64,000 bases of DNA from Shewanella putrefaciens (GCF_016406325.1 NZ_CP066370.1:2790001-2854000), one strand, 5' to 3'. Counted from the stretch's first letter, positions 11,129 through 20,398 are shown. Program-made: numbers and translations. The notes: generated by a model not told the origin, from the sequence alone.

Positions 11129-12028
11129 TTAGATTGACTTTTTCGTGGCCAAATCAGCACCGCGTAGCATAGCATCAATCAATTCATGGGCATCAAATTT
11201 GGTCAGAGCTTCGTTGGCCCCGACTTGATGAGCCTGACTGACACTTATCTCACTGGAAAGCGAGGTATGCAGAATAATATAAGCACTTGCCAACTGCGGA
11301 TTATCACGCACCTCAAAGGCTAATTCGTACCCATCAAGCCCTGGCATTTCAATGTCACTCACCAAGATATCAATTGGATGATGCTCGGCGGCGGCTTGCT
11401 CCATTATCGCCAGCGCCTCTTTACCGTCAGCCGTCACCCGATATGAAATATTAATCATATCTAAGGCATCCGATAACTGTTTACGGGCTACTTTAGAGTC
11501 ATCAACAAGCAGAATATTCATCGGCTTTAATTTTTCACGCTGCACATCGGTTAAAATCGCGCGATTCGCTTCAGGATTATCGGGAAAAACTTTAGATAAT
11601 AAGAGTTCAACATCAAGCAACTGGACAAGTTGATTATCAAAACGAGTTACACCAGTTAAAAACGCATTTTTACCCAAATTCGCAGATGGCGCTTCAATAT
11701 CTCGCCAATTGCATTCAATGATTTTATCAATACCACGCACTAAGAAGCCGATAATCATCCGCTGACAATCGGTGATGATAATATAGCAACTTTCTCGTTC
11801 CTCATCCGTAATAGGTCGATAACCAATAGCGGCAGCCATATCGATGACAGGAATGGTATGACCACGTATCGTTGCAGCACCCAAAATGGTTGGATGCGAT
11901 TGGGGAATTTTATTTAGTGGTGTATAAGGCACCAACTCACGCACTTTTAAGGTGCCCAAGGCAAAAACTTGGGATTGAGATAACCGAAAAAGGAGCAACC
12001 CTTGTGACTGATTTGCCTTACTTTTCAT
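11129..12028 (-). CDS. cheV: Chemotaxis coupling protein CheV (CheW domain plus receiver)
   Basis: CheV links chemoreceptors to the CheA kinase and is tuned by phosphorylation. I start at 12028 (MKSKANQSQGLLLFRLS), because the extra 26 codons upstream have no similarity. Residues 10-160 form a CheW-like domain (PYTPLNKIPQSHPTILGAA, then RGHTIPVIDM). Residues 175-299 form a receiver domain with the acidic pair in NILLVDDSKVARKQL and the phospho-acceptor Asp in DILVSDIEMPGLDGYEL. No other chemotaxis gene is next to it, which is usual for cheV. Confidence 0.94.
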   Translation of the reverse strand: MKSKANQSQGLLLFRLSQSQVFALGTLKVRELVPYTPLNKIPQSHPTILGAATIRGHTIPVIDMAAAIGYRPITDEERESCYIIITDCQRMIIGFLVRGIDKIIECNWRDIEAPSANLGKNAFLTGVTRFDNQLVQLLDVELLLSKVFPDNPEANRAILTDVQREKLKPMNILLVDDSKVARKQLSDALDMINISYRVTADGKEALAIMEQAAAEHHPIDILVSDIEMPGLDGYELAFEVRDNPQLASAYIILHTSLSSEISVSQAHQVGANEALTKFDAHELIDAMLRGADLATKKSI

Positions 12029-12159
12029 AATTGAATTTATAACTCTCTCAATATAGCCTGCCAGTATCTTAACCCTATCACAGCAAAAAGTGATGACTAA
12101 GGTCAAATGAAACTAAATCTATCTTGTATTAGCAGGCTAAAAATCCACCTGCAACTGAA

Positions 12160-12630
12160 TTATTCCTGCAATGCATACAATACATCAAAAGCAAACTGAT
12201 CCCAGCCTTCTGCAGTAAATGCAATGTCACGAATACTACGCACTTGGCTTACGGCATGAAGAGGCGCGGCACCATTGACCATTAAATAATAGGCCATAAT
12301 GAGCCCGGTACGATCCTTACCTGAGCGGCAGTGGATAACGACTGGAAGATTATCGGCTTCACATTGCTGAATAAAGGCCAGAGCCTTGGGCAACTGAGCG
12401 ACACAAATCGCAATGTCGCCATCCTGAGGCGGTACATTCCGTGAAAAAGGAATACATTCATAACGTAAACCTAAGCCTTTAAAGCTATGAGGATCACAAT
12501 CTTCGCCACCATTGACCGACAACACGGCACCAATACCCGCCGCCTTCAATTCAGTTAAATCCCAAGGATCTTTATTGGGGCCACTGCGCCCGGCGATCTG
12601 CCCTTCTACCAACCAGAATAAATGCTGCAT
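12160..12630 (-). CDS. Cysteine-based protein phosphatase (dual-specificity type)
   Basis: The signature HCRSGKDRTG carries the catalytic Cys at residue 101 and its Arg five residues later, which defines the Cys phosphatase superfamily. The sequence before it (VLSVNGGEDCDPHSFKGLGLRYECIPF) resembles dual-specificity phosphatases with a general-acid Asp in PPQDGD. The 156 residues are a single soluble domain. The Lys-Asp inside the loop is seen in enzymes acting on phosphoinositides or phospho-Tyr, so the substrate is open. It lies 64 bases downstream of the helicase gene on the same strand. Confidence 0.85.
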   Translation of the reverse strand: MQHLFWLVEGQIAGRSGPNKDPWDLTELKAAGIGAVLSVNGGEDCDPHSFKGLGLRYECIPFSRNVPPQDGDIAICVAQLPKALAFIQQCEADNLPVVIHCRSGKDRTGLIMAYYLMVNGAAPLHAVSQVRSIRDIAFTAEGWDQFAFDVLYALQE

Positions 12631-12694
12631 ACAACTCCCACAAGTGAGATAACAACTAACGTTGAGATTAGCTCATCGTAGCTTTTCCAACGAC

Positions 12695-13978
12695 TTAAGA
12701 TTTTTTTCCCCAAAATTCAACATTGGCTTGCGGTAACTGTTTACGTTTTTTTTTACCTGTGCCTTCAGGTTTGGCGACAGGCTTAGCTTGTTCTAACAGT
12801 TCGGCGGGCATGTCATCATCGGCTTCAAAACCGACAATTTGCTCACGCACTAACTTAAGTTTGTTCTTTTTCTCTATCACGCCAAAGTGGTGATAATCAT
12901 CATGGGAAATCAAGGTCACAGCTAAGCCTGCTTTACCAGCGCGGCCACTACGGCCAATACGATGCATATAATCTGCGGGGCTCCTTGGTAAATCAAAGTT
13001 GATCACCACAGGCAGTTTATCGATATCGATACCACGGGCGGCAATATCGGTCGCAATTAACACACTGATCTCGCCATTTTTAAAGCCATCGAGCACCCGC
13101 ATACGCGCGCCTTGGGCTTTATCGCCATGGAACACTTCGGCAGTGATCCCACGTTTAGACAGCTTTTGCGCTAAGTGATTACAAGTATTTTTAGCACTCA
13201 CGAAGATCAACGCCTGTGACCACTGATGTTCTTTAATCAGATGCGCCAATAATGCGGTTTTCATCGGACGATTAACCGTAATCACCCGTTGATGAATCGT
13301 GCTTTCTTGCTCACTTTGCAATTGATATTCAAGTGGATTATTAAGCAGTTTTGCCGTTAACTCACGGACTTCTTCAGGGAATGTCGCAGAGAATAATAAG
13401 GTTTGTTTCTTGACGGGCAAAGCGTCGAGCACTTGGGCTAATTCTTCAGTAAAACCAAGGCTTAACATGCGGTCAGCTTCATCTAGCACTAAGGCGCTGA
13501 CACGATTGAGTTTGATGGCATTACTCGACAACAGATCTAACAAACGACCCGGCGTTGCTACGAGTACGTCGGCGCCAGAACGTAAGCTCTGCATTTGCGC
13601 ATTCACCGATACACCGCCAAACGCAGCGACAATTTTTAGCTTGCCATTAAGATGTGAGGCATAGGATAAAAAGCTGTCTGCGACTTGCTGGGCTAATTCG
13701 CGGGTTGGGACTAAGACCAAACAACGAACATAAGCGCCTGTCTTATCCTCTGTTTTTGCGTCAACAAGTTGTTGCAACAGCGGCACGGCAAAGGCTGCCG
13801 TTTTACCCGAGCCCGTATTAGCACCGGCTAACACATCGCGCCCCGCAAGCACAGCGGGAATCGTTGCCGCCTGTACTGGTGTGGGCGAAACATACGCTAA
13901 TTCGGTTAATCGATTTAGCAAGGGTGCAATAATGCCGAGTTGGGCAAAGCTTGCCACGGAGGAAGAAGCCTGAGTCAT
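12695..13978 (-). CDS. DEAD-box ATP-dependent RNA helicase (RhlE/SrmB-like)
   Basis: ATP-driven RNA unwinding in ribosome assembly or RNA turnover. The 427 residues show all core motifs in order: the Q motif (YVSPTPVQAATIP), Walker A GANTGSGKT, PTRELAQQ, the DEAD box in VLDEADRMLSLGF, SAT, ATDIAARGIDI and HRIGRSGRAGK. The C-terminal tail is short and Lys-rich (KKKRKQLPQ), with no RNA-recognition domain. Which paralogue it is cannot be settled from sequence alone. Confidence 0.93.
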   Translation of the reverse strand: MTQASSSVASFAQLGIIAPLLNRLTELAYVSPTPVQAATIPAVLAGRDVLAGANTGSGKTAAFAVPLLQQLVDAKTEDKTGAYVRCLVLVPTRELAQQVADSFLSYASHLNGKLKIVAAFGGVSVNAQMQSLRSGADVLVATPGRLLDLLSSNAIKLNRVSALVLDEADRMLSLGFTEELAQVLDALPVKKQTLLFSATFPEEVRELTAKLLNNPLEYQLQSEQESTIHQRVITVNRPMKTALLAHLIKEHQWSQALIFVSAKNTCNHLAQKLSKRGITAEVFHGDKAQGARMRVLDGFKNGEISVLIATDIAARGIDIDKLPVVINFDLPRSPADYMHRIGRSGRAGKAGLAVTLISHDDYHHFGVIEKKNKLKLVREQIVGFEADDDMPAELLEQAKPVAKPEGTGKKKRKQLPQANVEFWGKKS

Positions 13979-14025
13979 AGAAAGTTTAACTGCTCACCAA
14001 TATCTTAATAGGCGGCTATTCTAGC

Positions 14026-14583
14026 TTAAATATCGAGGCAGTGCTTGTCAGTTTCCAGCGTTAACAACTGCTGTTTCATCGCCAGCCCGTAGGCGTAACC
14101 CGTTAACTTGCCATTTTTGCCTATTACTCTATGGCAAGGCACAATAATCGCGATGGGATTGGCGCCATTGGCCGCGCCCACGGCGCGCACCGCCTTAGGC
14201 CGACCAATTTGCTCGGCAATCTGCCCATAGCTGCAGCTCTGACCATAATCTACATTGAGCAAGGCTTGCCAAACTTCACGCTGAAATTCAGTGCCTTTAG
14301 GTGCGAGCTTTACATTAAATTCAATCAGTTCACCTGCAAAATAACGCGCGAGCTGCACTTGAGTTTCACTAATATGCACCTTAGCTTGATTTAGGGCATC
14401 CTCACTCACCTTAGCAAGCGCAATCTCAGTGCGATCCGAGCCGACAACCGTTAAATGGCTCAGTCCATAGGCATTGGCATTTAACTGCAATATTCCGACA
14501 GGACTGATAAACGTATCCACGGCGCAGGGCTGATACGCAGCAATACTCGGAGCTTGGCTCAATTGACGAATCGCATGCTTCAT
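14026..14583 (-). CDS. ogt: Methylated-DNA--protein-cysteine methyltransferase
   Basis: Suicide enzyme that moves methyl groups from O6-methylguanine to its own Cys. The motif PCHRVIG puts the acceptor at Cys150 of 185 residues, preceded by the helix-turn-helix region FQREVWQALLNVDYGQSCSYGQIA and the Arg finger (RAVGAANG). The N-terminal domain is short, as in Ogt. It follows the Ada-AlkA fusion gene with a 45-base gap on the same strand, so the two alkylation-repair genes are probably co-transcribed. Confidence 0.95.
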   Translation of the reverse strand: MKHAIRQLSQAPSIAAYQPCAVDTFISPVGILQLNANAYGLSHLTVVGSDRTEIALAKVSEDALNQAKVHISETQVQLARYFAGELIEFNVKLAPKGTEFQREVWQALLNVDYGQSCSYGQIAEQIGRPKAVRAVGAANGANPIAIIVPCHRVIGKNGKLTGYAYGLAMKQQLLTLETDKHCLDI

Positions 14584-14628
14584 AATTTATCTCTCTATTT
14601 ATGTCTTCAACTTAAATCGTTTTAGTCG

Positions 14629-16320
14629 CTATTGATGCCAAAGCTGAAAGGTTAAATAACTGCCCCAAGGCGCGATTTCTTGACTCAATTGCTGGCACAG
14701 CTGCGGGTAGTTGACTGCACCCGCAGCGGCTTCATCCAGCCTATGGGTCTTGCCATACAAGGCCAGCAAATGCTTTTTAACAATCAAATCGGTATGCAAA
14801 AACACATTGGGATCGCCCAAACCGCGGAGCTTAGCATACGCGATTGTCCAAGGGCCTATGCCCTTAACGCTGAGCCAATCATCGACACTCGCCTCAGGAT
14901 GATCGCAGATAAACGCCGCGAGCGCATTGAGGGCTAATTTACGAGCGCCGGGCATTTTTAGCTCTGTTAGACTCGCCTCACGAATGGCCTCGGGTGTAGG
15001 AAATAAACGATACTCGCAACCATTGAGACTAAAGCGCTCGCCATAGGCTTCAACCAATTGATTAAGTAGCTTAGTCGCCTGCACTACCGTCACTTGCTGG
15101 CCTAAAATCGCACGGCAAGCCGCCTCAAATAAGGAGCCTGCACCGGGAATGCGTAATCCCGAAAACGGTGTTAATCCTAAACTTGGTAGCGCACTTAAGC
15201 CTTGTTCAATCTGCAGCATATCCGCATCGAGATCTAAAATGCGTCGCACTTCAGTGACCAGCAACTGCAGTTCATCGACAGGAGAGTCTTCGGTCAACAT
15301 TATCGCGAGTTTGAAGCGATTTAGCTTAGACTCATGGATAATGTGCACTGTGCCGCGCATCTTACCTAGGGCAAAACAGCGACCATATTCGAGCCCATTA
15401 TCGCCAGCTTTGGCCTCATCTACCACGGACGCCTCATCGCCAACGACATCGCTCGCTTGTGGATGACTCATCTGCGGTGTGAACCATTCCATCCCTGTTA
15501 CCGCACGTAAGCGATAAAACCCCAGCTGTGATGCCCAATCCAATGGAGGCCGATAATACTGATACAAGGTTAATCCATAGTGCGGCACAAATTCACCCAT
15601 AGTATCAATTTCACCTAATCCTGATGATGGCTCACTCATGGACTCCTTTGCCGCTTTGGTTAATGCACTCTTTCTTAACTGGGTCGGCGTCAATTGCAAG
15701 GTTTGCTTAAACGCCTCATTGAAACGGCGAATACTGTTGAAACCCGCCGCCATCGCGACTTGAGTGATAGGTAATTGGGTTTGGTGCAATAATTGTTTAG
15801 CAAACAGTAACTGCCGATATAAGGCATATTGTTTTGGCGAAGTGCCAAAGCCTTCGGTAAAGAGCTTATTGAGATAACGACTGCTGATCCCTAATCGGTC
15901 AGCCAATTGTGTTACTGTCGAGGCTGGCTCTCCCGATGACTTTCCCGCTAAGGCGCCCGCTTCGATTAAGCTAATGGCCCTCGATAACGTTGTGCCAGTC
16001 CCCTTCCAAGGATTCGATCCCGGCGCACTGTCGGGCCGACAACGTAAACATGGGCGTAATCCCGCCTGCGCGGCTTTAATGGCCGAATCAAAATAACGCA
16101 CATTTTGCTCTTTTGGTGCCACAGCAGGACACACAGTTCGGCAATAAATGCCCGTTGTTAAGACGCCCACAAAAAACTTACCATCAAACCGCGGGTCACG
16201 GCTCATCCTCGCTTCACGGCAAATGGACGCAGAAAGTTGCCCTGCACAGAACTCCAGCGAATGCACCGAATCTATTTCATCACGCTTATTTGCACTCTCA
16301 GACGCTCTATCTGTACTCAT
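14629..16320 (-). CDS. alkA: Ada regulator-AlkA glycosylase fusion (DNA-3-methyladenine glycosylase II)
   Basis: A 563-residue fusion for sensing and repairing DNA alkylation. Residues 35-100 are the Ada N-terminal zinc domain with Cys60, Cys64, Cys91 and Cys94; the first would be the methyl-phosphotriester acceptor (TTGIYCRTVC). Residues 105-215 are an AraC-type DNA-binding domain. From about 245 to the end lies AlkA: an N-terminal domain, then the helix-hairpin-helix VKGIGPWTIAYAKLRG and the catalytic Asp511 in VFLHTDL. The C-terminal guanine methyltransferase domain of E. coli Ada is absent, but the downstream ogt gene supplies that activity. It may regulate its own operon. Confidence 0.95.
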   Translation of the reverse strand: MSTDRASESANKRDEIDSVHSLEFCAGQLSASICREARMSRDPRFDGKFFVGVLTTGIYCRTVCPAVAPKEQNVRYFDSAIKAAQAGLRPCLRCRPDSAPGSNPWKGTGTTLSRAISLIEAGALAGKSSGEPASTVTQLADRLGISSRYLNKLFTEGFGTSPKQYALYRQLLFAKQLLHQTQLPITQVAMAAGFNSIRRFNEAFKQTLQLTPTQLRKSALTKAAKESMSEPSSGLGEIDTMGEFVPHYGLTLYQYYRPPLDWASQLGFYRLRAVTGMEWFTPQMSHPQASDVVGDEASVVDEAKAGDNGLEYGRCFALGKMRGTVHIIHESKLNRFKLAIMLTEDSPVDELQLLVTEVRRILDLDADMLQIEQGLSALPSLGLTPFSGLRIPGAGSLFEAACRAILGQQVTVVQATKLLNQLVEAYGERFSLNGCEYRLFPTPEAIREASLTELKMPGARKLALNALAAFICDHPEASVDDWLSVKGIGPWTIAYAKLRGLGDPNVFLHTDLIVKKHLLALYGKTHRLDEAAAGAVNYPQLCQQLSQEIAPWGSYLTFQLWHQ

Positions 16321-16818
16321 TTTTCATCACGCCCGACAATATTCGCTCACAATTAATTTCTTGTTCATTACTTTACGTAAAACTAGCATGTAGCACTAGC
16401 GGAAAACGGAACTCAATCATTTCAATGCTTTTAAGGCATGAAATCTTATATACCCAAGCGACCTGAAGATACGAGTTTCAGAGCGTCTAGGGTGCTTCAA
16501 TTCAAGGCGCATCAATGACAGAATGTCGGCCACCTTTTGAATTGATGCAACACGGAAGTGGAGTGCCCTAGACGCTCCGTCCCGGCGGCTGATGTTAACC
16601 ACGGGGTAACGCACTTTATGCCGTGTTGGTTATTTTTAACTTAGTCCACTAGGTCTGCAAATAACCGCAATCGCCATGGATGGCGTGAATGTCATTTATG
16701 CAGGAGCAATAAATGGCCTTGCCTAAAGTGCGTTAAATTCCCGCTGAATCCTGCATCTTCAGGTTGTTTAGGTATATGCTATACGCGACTATTTTTTATC
16801 TCACCATAGAGTTAATTC
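16321..16818. other. Intergenic region with an imperfectly palindromic element
   Basis: No credible gene. About 330 of the 498 bases are taken by the inverted-repeat element at 16449-16776. The remainder should carry the divergent promoters of the Ada-AlkA gene and the ABC exporter gene. Confidence 0.7.
16449..16776. repeat. 328-bp MITE-like element with 22-bp terminal inverted repeats
   Basis: The ends, 16449-16470 and 16755-16776, are inverted copies with 19 of 22 matches (left end TATACCCAAGCGACCTGAAG). Inside are two further long-range hairpins: 16481-16492 with 16566-16577, and a perfect 12-bp pair 16607-16618 with 16724-16735. A small hairpin at 16672-16685 is nested in the second. No open frame of interest lies within. 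The same end sequence recurs as a compact palindrome at 22639-22682. This looks like a non-autonomous mobile unit or an RNA-forming repeat. Confidence 0.75.
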
Positions 16819-18648
16819 ATGTTTAAACGATTTGAATCCTGGGTTGAAGCCCTACCCGATGATGAACCCACTAAACCACCCACAGGGGTTTATGCTTTTT
16901 GTCGCCACTATACTAAGGGCTACGAACTGCCGCTGATCTTAATGTCAGTGCTGACCGCCATGCTGGCCATGCTTGAAGTGTCTCTGTTCGGATTCATGGG
17001 CCAATTAGTGGATTGGCTGGTGAAAAAAAATCCCGAAACTTTATTCCAAGACGAAGGCACGACCTTAATGCTGATGGGAGGAATGGTGATAATTGTGATG
17101 CCAATATTGGTATTACTGCATGCGCTTATCATGCATCAAACCTTGCTTGGCAATTATCCCATGTCGATCCGTTGGCTCGCCCACCGTTACTTGCTAAAAC
17201 AAAGTGTATCGTTTTATCAAGATGATTTTGCAGGCAGAATCGCCACGAAAGTGATGCAAACCTCCTTAGCCGTACGCGAAACTGTGATGAAATTGCTCGA
17301 TGTATTGGTATACATTTTAGTGTATTTCACCTCTATGCTAGTGATGATCGCCAGCGCTGATCTGCGCTTAGTCATACCTATGCTCGTCTGGCTTGCACTG
17401 TATGTTGGGCTGCAATGGTACTTTGTGCCTAGACTAAAAAGTGTCTCTACCGAGCAAGCCGATGCCCGCTCAACCATGACAGGCCGTATCGTCGACAGCT
17501 ATACCAACATCACCACAGTGAAGCTATTCGCCCACACGCAAAAAGAAGCCGAATACGCCAAATCCAGTATGCGGATATTTTTAGACACGGTTTATCGCCA
17601 AATGCGCTTAGTGACGGGGATCAGCGTCAGCGTGCAAATCATCAACTATCTGTTGGCCTTTAGTATTGCAGCAGTATCGATAGCCCTATGGACCGATAGC
17701 GCAATTACGGTCGGCGCCATCGCCATTGCGGTCAGTTTAGCACTGCGTTTAAACGGCATGTCACAGTGGATCATGTGGGAAATCAGTTCGTTATTCGAAA
17801 ATATCGGCACAGTTACCGATGGAATGAACACCTTATCGAAAACAACGATCATCCAAGATGAGCCAAACGCAAAGGCGCTGGTCGTCAATCATGGCAAGAT
17901 TAATTTCAACCAAGTGTGTTTCCATTACGGTGAGCAGACTGGCGTGATTGAAGATCTGAATCTGAATATTAAAGCAGGTGAAAAAGTTGGCTTAGTGGGG
18001 CGTTCTGGCGCGGGTAAATCGACCCTAGTGAATCTACTAATGCGATTCTACGATGTTGAAAAAGGTCAGATTAATATCGATGACCAAGACATTAAAACCG
18101 TTAAACAGGATTCGCTACGCTCACAAATTGGCATGGTGACCCAAGATACCTCCCTATTGCACCGCACCATTCGCGAGAATATTCTGTACGGCAATCCCAG
18201 TGCCAGTGAAGAGCAACTTGATCGTGCGATCAAACAAGCTCAAGCCTATGACTTTATTCAAGGGCTCAGTGATCCTAACGGTAATCATGGCTTAGATGCC
18301 CAAGTGGGTGAACGTGGCGTAAAACTCTCTGGCGGCCAAAGACAGCGTATCGCCATCGCGCGAGTTTTATTAAAAAATGCGCCCATTTTACTGCTTGATG
18401 AAGCCACATCTGCGCTAGATTCTGAAGTCGAAGCCGCCATTCAAGAAAGTTTATATGAATTAATGCAAGGCAAGACAGTGATCGCGATTGCCCATCGACT
18501 TTCGACTATTGCCGCGATGGACAGGTTAATTGTATTAGATCAAGGCCGAGTCGTTGAGCAAGGCACGCACCATGAACTCATCGCCGCAGGCGGTATTTAT
18601 GCTCAATTATGGGCCCACCAAACCGGTGGATTCTTAGGGGCTGAATAA
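16819..18648 (+). CDS. ABC exporter, fused membrane and ATPase domains
   Basis: Half-transporter of the MsbA/multidrug type that should work as a homodimer in the inner membrane. Of 609 residues, about 30-330 form the six-helix membrane domain. The nucleotide-binding domain follows with Walker A GRSGAGKSTLVNL, Q-loop GMVTQDTSLL, the signature LSGGQRQRIAIAR, Walker B ILLLDEATSALDSE and the H-loop AIAHRLSTI. There is no adjacent periplasmic adaptor or outer-membrane gene, so the substrate is unknown. A terminator follows directly. Confidence 0.93.
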   Translation: MFKRFESWVEALPDDEPTKPPTGVYAFCRHYTKGYELPLILMSVLTAMLAMLEVSLFGFMGQLVDWLVKKNPETLFQDEGTTLMLMGGMVIIVMPILVLLHALIMHQTLLGNYPMSIRWLAHRYLLKQSVSFYQDDFAGRIATKVMQTSLAVRETVMKLLDVLVYILVYFTSMLVMIASADLRLVIPMLVWLALYVGLQWYFVPRLKSVSTEQADARSTMTGRIVDSYTNITTVKLFAHTQKEAEYAKSSMRIFLDTVYRQMRLVTGISVSVQIINYLLAFSIAAVSIALWTDSAITVGAIAIAVSLALRLNGMSQWIMWEISSLFENIGTVTDGMNTLSKTTIIQDEPNAKALVVNHGKINFNQVCFHYGEQTGVIEDLNLNIKAGEKVGLVGRSGAGKSTLVNLLMRFYDVEKGQINIDDQDIKTVKQDSLRSQIGMVTQDTSLLHRTIRENILYGNPSASEEQLDRAIKQAQAYDFIQGLSDPNGNHGLDAQVGERGVKLSGGQRQRIAIARVLLKNAPILLLDEATSALDSEVEAAIQESLYELMQGKTVIAIAHRLSTIAAMDRLIVLDQGRVVEQGTHHELIAAGGIYAQLWAHQTGGFLGAE

Positions 18649-18677
18649 TGTTAAATTATAACTCAGTACTTTGATTT

Positions 18678-18704
18678 TAAAGGCGACATTGAGTCGCCTT
18701 TTTT
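18678..18704 (+). terminator. Terminator of the ABC exporter gene
   Basis: A 9-bp stem (AAAGGCGAC with GTCGCCTTT) is followed by TTTTTT, about 30 bases after the stop codon. Confidence 0.92.
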
Positions 18705-18881
18705 ATTACCCATAACATAGTCCACCTGTTAGTTTGTCGAGCAAGCTTTCTGAACTAAGCGCCTGCCATTGCAATAACGAGCCATCATTTCAAGACCTCA
18801 ATACAATTATGCTGCAAGCAAGTCTACAACCAATAAAAGCGCAGAAACCCGATCATAAGACCAAGCTGAATGAGCAATGAG

Positions 18882-18943
18882 TTGTGGCTTGTGGCTTGTG
18901 GCTTGTGGCTTGTGGCTTGTGGCTTGTGGCTTGTGGCTTGTGG
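18882..18943. repeat. Heptanucleotide tandem repeat, unit TTGTGGC, nearly nine copies
   Basis: A perfect 7-base unit repeats eight times plus six bases, between the ABC gene terminator and the tRNA array terminator. It lies outside any gene. Such tracts vary in copy number by slipped-strand mispairing. Confidence 0.95.
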
Positions 18944-18965
18944 AACAATAAAGAATGATAGGTAC

Positions 18966-18989
18966 AAAAAAACCACCTTTAGGTGGTTT
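18966..18989 (-). terminator. Terminator of the tRNA-Glu/Ala array
   Basis: A perfect 9-bp stem (18970-18978 with 18981-18989) is followed on the minus strand by a run of U, 41 bases past the last tRNA-Glu gene. Confidence 0.9.
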
Positions 18990-19029
18990 ATTGTGTTCAA
19001 CTAACGTTAGCGATTAACTTTAGTTGAAG

Positions 19030-19105
19030 TGGTATCCCCTAGGGGATTCGAACCCCTGTTACCGCCGTGAAAGGGCGGTGTCCTAGGCCTCTAGACGAAG
19101 GGGAC
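19030..19105 (-). tRNA. tRNA-Glu (UUC), copy 7 in transcription order
   Basis: 76 bases including the encoded CCA. Anticodon loop CTTTCAC gives UUC. The acceptor stem starts with a G1-U72 wobble followed by A73. It is the last gene of the minus-strand array before the terminator. Confidence 0.97.
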
Positions 19106-19205
19106 ACAGGACTTATGTTTCACCTCATAACGGAGGTCTTACTTACTGCTCCAACCAAACAACACGTTAGTTATTTGCTAGGAACCACTCTCTATAAAAT
19201 ATAGA

Positions 19206-19281
19206 TGGTATCCCCTAGGGGATTCGAACCCCTGTTACCGCCGTGAAAGGGCGGTGTCCTAGGCCTCTAGACGAAGGGGAC
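19206..19281 (-). tRNA. tRNA-Glu (UUC), copy 6
   Basis: Identical to the other tRNA-Glu copies, CCA included. The spacer to the last copy is 100 bases and lacks the truncated tRNA fragment seen further upstream. Confidence 0.97.
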
Positions 19282-19347
19282 ACAAGGACATATTAATTTG
19301 AACTTTTCTTTCTGAATATAAAAGGAAAGGTTCCCGTTTAACATCTA

Positions 19348-19386
19348 CGGTGTCCTAGGCACTCTCTTCTAAAGAACGAAGGGGAC
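19348..19386 (-). pseudogene. Truncated tRNA-Glu 5'-half fragment 1
   Basis: Keeps the tRNA-Glu 5' acceptor strand (GTCCCCTTCGT) and the block GCCTAGGACACCG leading to the anticodon stem, with a different 15-base stretch in place of the D-loop. The anticodon, variable and T arms are missing. It lies in the spacer between two intact copies. Confidence 0.8.
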
Positions 19387-19517
19387 CCGGACTTATGATT
19401 TAACTCGTAACCGAGCTTTGTAACACATTCACTTCAGTAGGCTAGGAAGCAAATGTCTCGTTCTTACCAAACAACTCGTTAGTTATTTGCTAGGAACCAC
19501 TCTCTATAAAATATAGA

Positions 19518-19593
19518 TGGTATCCCCTAGGGGATTCGAACCCCTGTTACCGCCGTGAAAGGGCGGTGTCCTAGGCCTCTAGACGAAGGGGAC
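19518..19593 (-). tRNA. tRNA-Glu (UUC), copy 5
   Basis: Intact 76-base gene. It begins a 299-base period that repeats almost exactly at 19817 and 20116. Confidence 0.97.
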
Positions 19594-19646
19594 CCGGACA
19601 TATTAATTTGAACTTTTCGTTATGAAAGGTTCCCGTTTAACATCTA

Positions 19647-19685
19647 CGGTGTCCTAGGCACTCTCTTCTAAAGAACGAAGGGGAC
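19647..19685 (-). pseudogene. Truncated tRNA-Glu 5'-half fragment 2
   Basis: Same 39-base fragment as at 19348: intact 5' acceptor strand, altered D-loop, no 3' half. Confidence 0.8.
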
Positions 19686-19816
19686 CCGGACTTATGATTT
19701 AACTCGTAACCGAGCTTTGTAACACATTCACTTCAGTAGGCTAGGAAGCAAATGTCTCGTTCTTACCAAACAACTCGTTAGTTATTTGCTAGGAACCACT
19801 CTCTATAAAATATAGA

Positions 19817-19892
19817 TGGTATCCCCTAGGGGATTCGAACCCCTGTTACCGCCGTGAAAGGGCGGTGTCCTAGGCCTCTAGACGAAGGGGAC
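19817..19892 (-). tRNA. tRNA-Glu (UUC), copy 4
   Basis: Intact gene inside the second 299-base tandem unit. Confidence 0.97.
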
Positions 19893-19945
19893 CCGGACAT
19901 ATTAATTTGAACTTTTCGTTATGAAAGGTTCCCGTTTAACATCTA

Positions 19946-19984
19946 CGGTGTCCTAGGCACTCTCTTCTAAAGAACGAAGGGGAC
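19946..19984 (-). pseudogene. Truncated tRNA-Glu 5'-half fragment 3
   Basis: Third copy of the 39-base fragment, at the same place in the tandem unit as the second. Confidence 0.8.
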
Positions 19985-20115
19985 CCGGACTTATGATTTA
20001 ACTCGTAACCGAGCTTTGTAACACATTCACTTCAGTAGGCTAGGAAGCAAATGTCTCGTTCTTACCAAACAACTCGTTAGTTATTTGCTAGGAACCACTC
20101 TCTATAAAATATAGA

Positions 20116-20191
20116 TGGTATCCCCTAGGGGATTCGAACCCCTGTTACCGCCGTGAAAGGGCGGTGTCCTAGGCCTCTAGACGAAGGGGAC
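20116..20191 (-). tRNA. tRNA-Glu (UUC), copy 3
   Basis: Intact gene. The spacer on its upstream (higher-coordinate) side is shortened, so the next copy is 207 bases away rather than 299 and has no fragment between. Confidence 0.97.
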
Positions 20192-20322
20192 CCGGACTTA
20201 TGATTTAACTCGTAACCGAGCTTTGTAATACATTCACTTCAGTAGGCTAGGAAGCAAATGTCTCGTTCTTACCAAACAACTCGTTAGTTATTTGCTAGGA
20301 ACCACTCTCTATAAAATATAGA

Positions 20323-20398
20323 TGGTATCCCCTAGGGGATTCGAACCCCTGTTACCGCCGTGAAAGGGCGGTGTCCTAGGCCTCTAGACGAAGGGGAC
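20323..20398 (-). tRNA. tRNA-Glu (UUC), copy 2
   Basis: Intact 76-base gene with encoded CCA, identical to its neighbours. Confidence 0.97.

Noticed and set aside
16417..16614. Open frame of 65 codons on the minus strand
   Set aside because: Lies almost wholly within the inverted-repeat element.
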